Positions 6,333 through 12,529 of a stretch of DNA of 12,529 nucleotides are shown one piece after another. Source of the stretch: Patescibacteria group bacterium (GTDB lineage Bacteria; Patescibacteria; Paceibacteria; UBA6257; 2-01-FULL-56-20); contig JANLHI010000009.1 in the NCBI GenBank assembly GCA_024654525.1, forward strand, positions 1 to 12,529. Reading direction: 5' to 3'. Position 1 is the first letter of the stretch; the number at the start of each line of letters is the position of its first letter. The notes beneath the pieces were generated by a model that worked only from the letters and a program-made list of their open reading frames with translations, was not told the origin of the DNA and did not search any database. The translations under genes and the position numbers were made by a program.

Positions 6333-7805
6333 CAATCGCTTCACTTCGTAGTCAAGATCAAGAATACCAAGAAAGGGAGTGTGATAAGGATTGTTGCCTG
6401 GAGTTATTGTCGCCTTCCAATAGAGTTCTGTGCCGTGAGAATTCTTAAACCAAAGTCCTTCGCTGCGATCTTTTATTAACTCCCATTCCCCGTCTGTAGT
6501 GTTTTTCACTTCAAGTGCGATTGAGGCATCTCCTGCTGAAAATTCACGAAAATCAATGCGGAGAATGTGCGGAACTTCTGCGTTTTCATAATTGTTTAAA
6601 TTGTTTGATTGAATAATCACAGGTCCGGAAGGAATTTGGAATCCTTTATCATGAAATAACCATGATGAGGAATTTCCTCCTTTCAATTCTGCATACACCG
6701 CAAGCGAGTATGAATTAGGAAGTCCGACTTCCTTAGTGAGGGTGAGGTATGAAAACTGCTGAGGGGCGGTGCCAAGGAGATCCGCTTCGCCTACAATTTC
6801 TTCCGTGCCATTTTGGAAAAGTTTGAGGAATATCGGACGCGGACGACTAGCTCTCTCCTTATTGAACATATACCACGTCGTAGCAACACCGCTTCCCACT
6901 CTTATAATCCCGGGCGTAATGCCACCCTGCATAATGCGCACACCAAAAAGCCAAGAGAGGTCAGAAATTCGGAATTTACTACTACCACCACGAATACGGA
7001 ATCCCTTACCTTCATACCCACCATACACCGCGAGAAAATCTTCGGAAATACCGCCAAATCCCCATGTACCGAGAAATTCGGAAACAAATGCCCTCCCTCC
7101 ATTTTCGAAAATTGGCGTGAATTGTTTTCCGTCGTAGTAATAAACGTATCCCGCATACCTCCCTCTTTCTTGCGCAACTGCATCAGGAAGCACCGCCCGT
7201 ACAATACCCACCACCCACACATCGCCAATCACGTCTGCAGATACGCTATATACCGAACCATCGCTCTCGGAAAATTGCGGGAGTGATATGATGCCACCGT
7301 CTTTGACAAGCACGGTTCCTTTTGTTTCAAGACACACGCTTTGAATACAAGATTGAGAATGTATACTCGATGATTCATCGCCGACAACTTGTCGCTCATT
7401 CCATTCTGTGTTTGGTCGAAAAAGAAACGCCGTTGCGTCACTATCGCGATGCATAGTGGTATTTTTTTTATCCAACGCCGCGTCGCTTGAGAAAAGATCG
7501 GAAAAAGAAGCGAAAGTGAGGTCAGAAATCCCCTCTAAACTTTCCAGTCGTTCGGGCATGTCTCCCTCTTCAAATATTCCTTGCACACCGACAGACAACT
7601 CTTCATTCAAAGGGATACTATTCGTTGCGTGTTGCGCCGTTTCGATCACCGCGTCAAATCGCGATTCGATATACGCGCGAATCAGCTTTACTATGGTAAT
7701 CGCGGCAAGAAAAACCCCCAGCACCAAAAGGAATGAGGTAAGGGAAATACCAATGCCCGTCAATACATGCGTAACGCGAGGTGAAAGTGCTCTTTTTTTA
7801 CGCAT
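6324..7805 (-). CDS. Membrane-anchored extracytoplasmic protein of unknown function
   Basis: A 493-residue protein. A basic N-terminus (MRKKR) precedes one transmembrane helix at about residues 15-41, followed by a short helical, acidic region to about 100. A large region rich in G, S, aromatic residues and beta-type patterns makes up the rest. C153 and C158 (C-I-Q-S-V-C) could form a disulfide outside the cell. The segment at about residues 185-330 (V-W-V-V-G-I-V, Y-Y-Y-D-G-K-Q-F, W-G-F-G-G) resembles blade-like repeats of propeller proteins, but I cannot assign a family. The C-terminus, about 410-490, has the W-E-L-I-K ... L-Y-W-K-A-T-I-T ... T-P-F-L pattern of beta-sandwich domains in extracellular proteins. 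The gene lies 136 bases after the upstream cupredoxin-like gene on the same strand. Its last residues and TGA come from the palindrome at 6306, so its original 3' end may have been altered. I do not recognise the gene. Confidence 0.85.
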   Translation of the reverse strand: MRKKRALSPRVTHVLTGIGISLTSFLLVLGVFLAAITIVKLIRAYIESRFDAVIETAQHATNSIPLNEELSVGVQGIFEEGDMPERLESLEGISDLTFASFSDLFSSDAALDKKNTTMHRDSDATAFLFRPNTEWNERQVVGDESSSIHSQSCIQSVCLETKGTVLVKDGGIISLPQFSESDGSVYSVSADVIGDVWVVGIVRAVLPDAVAQERGRYAGYVYYYDGKQFTPIFENGGRAFVSEFLGTWGFGGISEDFLAVYGGYEGKGFRIRGGSSKFRISDLSWLFGVRIMQGGITPGIIRVGSGVATTWYMFNKERASRPRPIFLKLFQNGTEEIVGEADLLGTAPQQFSYLTLTKEVGLPNSYSLAVYAELKGGNSSSWLFHDKGFQIPSGPVIIQSNNLNNYENAEVPHILRIDFREFSAGDASIALEVKNTTDGEWELIKDRSEGLWFKNSHGTELYWKATITPGNNPYHTPFLGILDLDYEVKRLNY

Positions 7806-7941
7806 GTGATGACAAAAGTTTCAAATGTCAAAGTTCAAATGCCACACAAATGACCAAAAATCAAAATCAAAGAAAAATGCCGTGATATTTAGATTTTGGA
7901 TTTTATTTGAAATTCGTTATTTGATATTTAAATTTTAAGAT
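7806..7941. other. AT-rich low-complexity spacer
   Basis: A 136-base spacer between two minus-strand genes. It is made of degenerate short units such as TCAAATGTCAAAGTTCAAATG and TTTGATATTTAAATTTTAAGA, a type of spacer often seen in CPR genomes. TTGACA is present on the minus strand (7831-7826), but no matching -10 lies between it and the ATG at 7805. I see no gene or strong terminator here. Confidence 0.55.
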
Positions 7942-8520
7942 TTATTTCACTATCATCTTTCCTGTTTCCGTAGCACCAAACACATTATCGCGGAATATGT
8001 AATCCCCTTTCTTTGCGGGAGCGATAAAGGTGATAACACGCGTCTCGTGCGGTGCCACACCCACCGCAACCGAAGAAAGAGAAGGTTCGTCAAATACAAA
8101 GGTGTGACTCCGGTTTTCATCGGCGGTAATGCTTACCACTACTGTTTCCCCTGCCTTTACCGTAAAACTCGAGGGACTAAATCCCGCGCCCCGCACAATG
8201 GAAATTTTAATTGCGGACTTTGGAATAGTATCTCCCAAAACAGGGAGCGACTGCCCCGGAACCTCCGGCGTACCGGTTACCACCACATCTTGCCGTTGCA
8301 AAGTAGATTCCGTCTGATCATAAGAAACCCCTTGTGGAGCGATGGGAACTGCGGATTCACCGGCCGTACTCCCTGCTTTGCCATCAGATGAGCCCTGCGA
8401 AAAGGGAGAATTGTCGAGGAAATTCGTGAGCACTCCGTTTGAGAGAGAAAAATAAATCAACACTGCCGCGACTGCAATACCACCCACTATCCAAAGCCAA
8501 ATGTGACGATGTGTAATCAT
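7942..8520 (-). CDS. Membrane-anchored cupredoxin-like protein with degenerate copper site
   Basis: A 192-residue protein with the same plan as the gene at 4950-5510. It has one transmembrane helix (about residues 7-26), a G/S/P/Q-rich linker to about 100, and a cupredoxin-like domain at 103-192: I-V-R-G-A-G-F-S-P-S-S-F, V-K-A-G-E-T-V, S-H139-T-F-V, a final G-D-Y-I-F strand and G-K-M189-I-V. H139 is at the place of the first copper ligand. The usual Cys-x-x-x-x-His of the last loop is replaced by R-D-N-V-F-G-A-T-E-T, so normal type-1 copper binding is unlikely. The domain probably faces outward and may play a structural or protein-binding role. ATG 8520 follows a TAAAAT (8533-8528) by seven bases with no ribosome binding site, as for a leaderless transcript. 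The gene lies downstream of the second surface gene and upstream of the 493-residue membrane protein, all on the minus strand. Confidence 0.85.
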   Translation of the reverse strand: MITHRHIWLWIVGGIAVAAVLIYFSLSNGVLTNFLDNSPFSQGSSDGKAGSTAGESAVPIAPQGVSYDQTESTLQRQDVVVTGTPEVPGQSLPVLGDTIPKSAIKISIVRGAGFSPSSFTVKAGETVVVSITADENRSHTFVFDEPSLSSVAVGVAPHETRVITFIAPAKKGDYIFRDNVFGATETGKMIVK

Positions 8521-8655
8521 TAGGATAATTTTAAATTAAAAATTAAAGATAAAAATTGCAATGCAAAATTTACATTTTTCGACCCTTCCATTTTTGCATT
8601 TTTTCCGCCAGCCAGCGAATGTTATTTTTCATTTTTTTAATATTTTTATTTTGAA
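8521..8655. other. AT-rich spacer with a possible 20-codon ORF
   Basis: This 135-base spacer separates the second surface gene from the second cupredoxin-like gene. It is mostly A and T, with a TGCAAAA / TTTTTGCA inverted repeat. On the minus strand 8632-8570 reads ATG to TAA as a 20-residue, basic, tryptophan-containing peptide (M-K-N-N-I-R-W-L-A-E-K-M-Q-K-W-K-G-R-K-M). Whether it is translated cannot be told. Confidence 0.4.
8528..8533 (-). promoter_or_regulatory. Possible -10 element of the second cupredoxin-like gene
   Basis: TAAAAT on the minus strand is seven bases from the ATG at 8520, the spacing expected for a leaderless mRNA. The sequence around it is almost entirely A and T, so chance matches are easy, and no convincing -35 is seen. 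Confidence 0.3.
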
Positions 8656-11600
8656 TTATCTTGCTTTCAGCAAAATACCTTTCTCTGTTTCATGGGGAAC
8701 ATAATTCGGCCATTCGGAAGCATCGTGCCTTGGCGCAGTCAGATGATACGATACCGAATACGTAGTGGGTAGCGAATTATTGAGGTTAAACCTCGATAAT
8801 TCAGCATACACTACAATTTGCTTCACGGAGGAACGGATCTCGTACCACGCGCGTCCGTTAAATTCGGGAGTAAGACTTACGGTGATAGCCTTCATATCTC
8901 TACCTTCCGCGATGGTTTGCCAGAAAAGCCAGAGATCAGAACCAACGGAGGCACTTGTGAAATCAATCGATGCGGTCAATACGTCTCTCGCAAGAGAATT
9001 GGCTCCTTCATCCGAATTATTGAGGTTAAACCTCGATAGATTGAGTTTGCCGGAAACAGAGGTGATTTGTCCGATCGAGTTGGGTACATACGTCGCATAT
9101 TTTGCATCTCCGATTTGGTAGAGCGGGTCAATGGTGGTTACATACAATTTATTTACCCCAGTGATGTTATTACTCCCCATATTGAGATTGCCGGACATGG
9201 AATCCCCGGTCTTTAAGACATAGGCACCTGTTGAGGTTGAGACACCACCCACTGCAAGAGTAACCGCATCCGTGACATATTGTTTCGTTGCCGCATCGGC
9301 GTTGTTTACCGGAGTCGCCACGTTCGCAATTCGCTGACTTCCCGCATCAATTGAAACGCCACTTACATTACCACTTATCACGAGTTTTGCAGTGGTGGGA
9401 CTCGTCGTCCCGATGCCGACGTTGCCTTCAAAATAGTTTTTCGTCCCCGTCCCAGTTTGATACACCCCATAATGATTGGTAATTGTTCCCGCCCCAGTCA
9501 AACCTTCAAGACGGATGCCGAAAGCTTTGTTTATCGTTCGCGCACCGCTTGCCCCTGCCACATTAATACCAGTACGAGACCAAATACCATATTGTTCATC
9601 AATCGTACCCAAAAAATTTGTATCGCTTACAAACACCTGTGATGCGATACCAATCTGGTAGCCATTCGCAGTAACACCGCTCGGGATATTATATTTGTAT
9701 TTGTACACGTCGAGGGCCTTGATATAGTCCGTATCAGTACCCGTTATCGCGTACTCCTGTTGTATACCCGTTTCTTCCGTCTGCGCAGGGTTGGAGAGTG
9801 CCTGATACACGTGTAGCTTATTCCCCGGCCCCGTCGTCCCGATGCCGACGTTGCCGCTCCCTACTATTAACCCGTAATTGTTATCGCCACCTGACACATC
9901 GATTTGTAGACCGATATTTGTAGCCGTTCCAGTGTTGTCCGAGCTTACGAAGGAATTGTTTATCCTTGCACCATAATAACTATAAGCACCGCTTACACCT
10001 ACGGCTCCATCTCCAGTAAAAGCAACATCAAGTCCACCAACACCGTTTATTTGAGCGTCAACACCGGCAGCTTTTGTTACGCTAGATGTAAAAACATTTT
10101 CGCTACCGCCCACAACACTCAATTTTTGGCCCGGCGCCGTCGTCCCGATGCCGACGTTGCCGGTGTTTGTTATTACCATTTTTTCGTCGCCAATACCGTA
10201 ATTCGCCGCATCCGTACTGGAATCAACATAGAAAATAAATTTTCCTATTCCGTTTACACTATCACGCTTGAAACTAATACCTCCTTTGTAATAAGTTGCG
10301 TCGGATGAGAATGCGATTGCGGTTTGTCCGATGTTATTCGTTGGATTTCTTAGAGCAATAACATTTCTAATTCCAGTATTCTCCACCGCATCATCTATTT
10401 GCAACTTATACCCCGGCGCCGTCGTCCCGATGCCGACGTTGCCGCCGTTTGGATTTAACGCTAATGGGAAGGCTGAATCGTCAGACGGACGAAACGCTTG
10501 CAGCCAAACCGAATACGGCGAACTTGACTTTGAACCGCCGAATAAATATACATCAGACCCGCCTAATCTATATGCGGCAGCTGCGGATGAAATAGTGTCG
10601 CTTCTTGCTTTTTCAACATGGAGTGTATTTCCCGGCGCCGTCGTCCCTATCCCAACCCGGTCATTCGTGGCATCGATATACATCACATTCGCAGTGGAGT
10701 TGTAATGTTCAAATGTATAGTTTCCTTTGGTGGAGTTGGAACCGAAGACACCCGCAGAGGTGTACGATGCGCTTAAAGCGCCAGTGAGAGGGCCGCTGAA
10801 AGCACCCGCGGTTATGGTACCCTGGGAAATTAGTCCACCTGCAGTACTCGTTACTTCCGTCTTTACCGTATACCCCGTGGTAGTTGTCCCGTCCTGGAAA
10901 GAACTAATTACCGCAGAGGAGCCGAGAAAATTGTTGACGGACACATATATCGTTTGATCCGTTCCAGAAACCGCGCCGGCACCTTGGTCATAGAATTCCA
11001 AAAAACCATCGCCATCGCCATTCACCACCAACCGTACTCTTGATTGCGTGTAATCGGTAGATGAAAGCAACGTGAGATTTCCTACCGTCGAATGCCCCGC
11101 GGTTACCTGCCATGTGGAGTTCCAAACAACATTGGATCTAGTTCCTGATATGTTCACAATGAATGAAGCTCCGGTCACGCTCACCGGAACAATGTCCACT
11201 ATCCGTGACCACGTTAAACCTTTGACCGTCTGTGCTATAGGTAATGCGGTAAAGCCACCACTTGAACGCACGATTCCCGCGACATCAAGTTTCGTCCCCG
11301 GCCCTGTCGTCCCGATGCCGACGTTGCCGGGTCCCGTAATTGTCAGTGCATTTACCCATGCAGAATTATAGGTTCTTATTTTAAGTCCGGAATTTACATT
11401 ACCATTAAATACCGTATCAATGCGCCCATCCGTCCCGTCATGGTAAATGCTAGCACAATCACTCGTGGCGCTATCACATCCCCTAACATTTCCTATTACA
11501 TTCAAACTTCCAGTAATAGTCGCTATCGAATCGTCATTGCCTAAAGTACCTGTTCCGATTTGGAATTTTCTGACAGGATTCGTCGTCCCGATGCCGACGT

Positions 11601-12529
11601 TGCCGGAACCTAAAAGGGTCATGACAATGCCTGCATCACTGGTGGCAGTGTAATGCGTTCCAGCATTATAGAAATTCCCGAAGTCTAATCTTGAAGTGTC
11701 CAGAGCATTCACATAACTTCCGCTTATAGCAGCATATGTTTGAGCCGCGCCACCTGTCGTGTCGGTAAAGATAATTTTCGTCTTTTGCTCGTTGCCTAAA
11801 GTAGTAGGTTGATGGATTTCCAGTAATCCCAAACTTGTTGCTGAAGCTTTCGACAAAGTAAGGAAAGTCCCCGGCGCCGTCGTCCCGATGCCGACGTTGC
11901 CGCCGGTTAAAATTGTGACTGCTGTGGAGTTATCTAAATCTGTTGTTGCTGCGATTTTCAACGAATCACTGTCTGAATTATCCGCGCCTATTGACCATGT
12001 AGTCCCTCCAGTTATTGAATACAGTGATTTGGGGTCACCAGCGGATATCCCGGCGACACGGCTCCATATTCCCATGTGCGCCCCAGACGAATTGGTGGAG
12101 TTGTCAAACACGGCATTTACTCCGCTTGCGTTTGCCCGAAGCAGATTAAACTCGTTGGCCGGCGCCGTCGTCCCGATGCCGACGTAGCCGGTGTCTTTGA
12201 TGGTCATTTGAACGGTGTCGTCGGTCGTGAAAAACACGTTGCCTGAACCATTTGTTGAGGAACGAGTCCCGATACGAGCACCTTGGTTTTGCCAAGCAAA
12301 CAGCTGCACCACATTATTGTTGTTCCTCACTTCAATCCTAGAATCCGCGGTGGCATCGGTCGCTACAGTAGGATTCTGAACAATGACAGGAATTTGTTGC
12401 GTGCTATACACATGCAGTGGAGCTCCCGGCCCCGTCGTCCCTATCCCAACCCGGTCATTCGTGGCATCGATATACATCACATCCGCAGTGGAGTTGTAGT
12501 GCTGGAATTCATAGTTTCCTTTGGTGGAA
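8656..12529 (-). CDS. Giant repeat surface protein (tail-fibre-like), 5' end beyond window
   Basis: The frame is open from the window edge to TAA at 8658-8656 (about 1290 codons). The first ATG seen, near 12480, is internal: the residues before it (S-T-K-G-N-Y-E-F-Q-H-Y) continue the repeated module. Ten G-I-G-T-T motifs occur at 12447, 12180, 11892, 11592, 11319, 10653, 10434, 10152, 9846 and 9417. A motif-free beta-domain (W-S-R-I-V-D-I-V-P-V-S-V-T) spans about 10830-11265. The C-terminal region has a phage tail-fibre signature, A-A-T-K-Q-Y-V-T-D-A-V and L-K-T-G-D-S-M-S-G-N-L-N-M-G. It ends with D-P-L-Y-Q-I-G-D-A-K-Y-A-T-Y and G-S-D-L-W-L-F-W, resembling a C-terminal domain that I recall from other CPR surface proteins. 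Two REP-like palindromes are read through in frame as L-S-R-F-N-L-N-N-S. Likely role: a surface fibre or adhesin paralogous to the gene at 1-4251. Confidence 0.88.
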   Translation of the reverse strand, partial: STKGNYEFQHYNSTADVMYIDATNDRVGIGTTGPGAPLHVYSTQQIPVIVQNPTVATDATADSRIEVRNNNNVVQLFAWQNQGARIGTRSSTNGSGNVFFTTDDTVQMTIKDTGYVGIGTTAPANEFNLLRANASGVNAVFDNSTNSSGAHMGIWSRVAGISAGDPKSLYSITGGTTWSIGADNSDSDSLKIAATTDLDNSTAVTILTGGNVGIGTTAPGTFLTLSKASATSLGLLEIHQPTTLGNEQKTKIIFTDTTGGAAQTYAAISGSYVNALDTSRLDFGNFYNAGTHYTATSDAGIVMTLLGSGNVGIGTTNPVRKFQIGTGTLGNDDSIATITGSLNVIGNVRGCDSATSDCASIYHDGTDGRIDTVFNGNVNSGLKIRTYNSAWVNALTITGPGNVGIGTTGPGTKLDVAGIVRSSGGFTALPIAQTVKGLTWSRIVDIVPVSVTGASFIVNISGTRSNVVWNSTWQVTAGHSTVGNLTLLSSTDYTQSRVRLVVNGDGDGFLEFYDQGAGAVSGTDQTIYVSVNNFLGSSAVISSFQDGTTTTGYTVKTEVTSTAGGLISQGTITAGAFSGPLTGALSASYTSAGVFGSNSTKGNYTFEHYNSTANVMYIDATNDRVGIGTTAPGNTLHVEKARSDTISSAAAAYRLGGSDVYLFGGSKSSSPYSVWLQAFRPSDDSAFPLALNPNGGNVGIGTTAPGYKLQIDDAVENTGIRNVIALRNPTNNIGQTAIAFSSDATYYKGGISFKRDSVNGIGKFIFYVDSSTDAANYGIGDEKMVITNTGNVGIGTTAPGQKLSVVGGSENVFTSSVTKAAGVDAQINGVGGLDVAFTGDGAVGVSGAYSYYGARINNSFVSSDNTGTATNIGLQIDVSGGDNNYGLIVGSGNVGIGTTGPGNKLHVYQALSNPAQTEETGIQQEYAITGTDTDYIKALDVYKYKYNIPSGVTANGYQIGIASQVFVSDTNFLGTIDEQYGIWSRTGINVAGASGARTINKAFGIRLEGLTGAGTITNHYGVYQTGTGTKNYFEGNVGIGTTSPTTAKLVISGNVSGVSIDAGSQRIANVATPVNNADAATKQYVTDAVTLAVGGVSTSTGAYVLKTGDSMSGNLNMGSNNITGVNKLYVTTIDPLYQIGDAKYATYVPNSIGQITSVSGKLNLSRFNLNNSDEGANSLARDVLTASIDFTSASVGSDLWLFWQTIAEGRDMKAITVSLTPEFNGRAWYEIRSSVKQIVVYAELSRFNLNNSLPTTYSVSYHLTAPRHDASEWPNYVPHETEKGILLKAR
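8774..8802. repeat. REP-like palindrome, copy 4 (inside surface gene)
   Basis: Fourteen-base arms around a central A with one mismatch, T8781 against G8795, which would be a wobble pair in single-stranded form. It lies inside the coding sequence of the second surface protein, read on the minus strand as E-L-S-R-F-N-L-N-N-S just before the last beta-strands. Confidence 0.88.
9014..9042. repeat. REP-like palindrome, copy 5 (inside surface gene, partly decayed)
   Basis: The first 25 bases (9014-9038) are identical to copy 4, including the asymmetric G (9035). The outer right arm has decayed (AGATT instead of AATTC). It is read on the minus strand as L-N-L-S-R-F-N-L-N-N-S, in the same frame as copy 4, 240 bases away. 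Confidence 0.82.
10635..10822 (-). repeat. Long shared module, copy in second surface gene
   Basis: It encodes T-I-T-A-G-A-F-S-G-P-L-T-G, A-S-Y-T-S-A-G-V-F-G-S-N, S-T-K-G-N-Y-T-F-E-H-Y and M-Y-I-D-A-T-N-D-R-V-G-I-G-T-T. The DNA is nearly the same as 1458-1644. In both genes the module directly follows the long motif-free beta-domain, so module order as well as sequence is shared. Confidence 0.8.
12432..12529 (-). repeat. Long shared module, partial copy at window end
   Basis: The window end enters another copy of the S-T-K-G-N-Y-E-F-Q-H-Y ... N-D-R-V-G-I-G-T-T module. In the first surface gene this module directly follows the signal peptide. The true start of the second gene may therefore lie about 150-250 bases beyond the window, or further super-units may precede it. 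Confidence 0.7.

Noticed and set aside
6769..7286. Plus-strand ORFs of 122 and 157 codons inside the 493-residue gene
   Set aside because: Their P-, T- and R-rich composition, overlap with each other and lack of domain features mark them as antisense shadows of the minus-strand gene.
91..12475. CRISPR array, suggested by a repeated GC-rich 25-30 base motif
   Set aside because: Spacing is irregular (about 190 to 960 bases), everything between is in one open frame, and the repeat encodes a known protein motif.

Overview
The window looks like a chromosomal piece of a Candidate Phyla Radiation (Patescibacteria, Parcubacteria-like) bacterium. The signs are giant secreted proteins built from N-V-G-I-G-T-T repeats, small membrane-anchored cupredoxin-like proteins, a short coiled-coil protein of a type common in these genomes, AT-rich low-complexity spacers, several starts without a Shine-Dalgarno sequence, and a Y1 HUH transposase with dispersed palindromes. 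TGA, TAA and TTG use fit translation table 11. The taxonomic call is inference; no marker gene is present.

Layout. Positions 1-4251 (minus, C-terminus beyond the window): signal peptide plus a long repeat-rich surface protein. 4252-4549: promoter-bearing spacer with one 29-nt palindrome. 4550-4858 (plus): small coiled-coil protein, separated by a hairpin terminator from 4950-5510 (minus), a membrane-anchored cupredoxin-like protein. 5511-5595: short divergent spacer holding a 27-nt palindrome. 5596-6330 (plus): RAYT-type Y1 transposase whose stop codon lies inside another copy of the palindrome. 6324-7805 (minus, convergent, stop in the same palindrome): large membrane-anchored extracytoplasmic protein. 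7942-8520 (minus): second cupredoxin-like protein. 8656-12529 (minus, N-terminus beyond the window): second repeat-rich surface protein, with two palindrome copies in frame inside its coding sequence.

How the parts relate. The two giant proteins share a long module and a tail-fibre-like architecture and are probably paralogous cell-surface fibres or adhesins. The smaller membrane-anchored proteins probably act on the outside of the cell too. The transposase and its five nearby palindromes form a REP/RAYT-like system. This is the most interesting part of the window: the palindromes have gone into intergenic sites, supplied stop codons to two convergent genes, and been tolerated twice in the same reading frame inside a surface-protein gene. 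A second notable feature is that the 22 G-I-G-T-T repeats keep nearly the same nucleotides even at silent positions, which suggests recombination or gene conversion between repeats.
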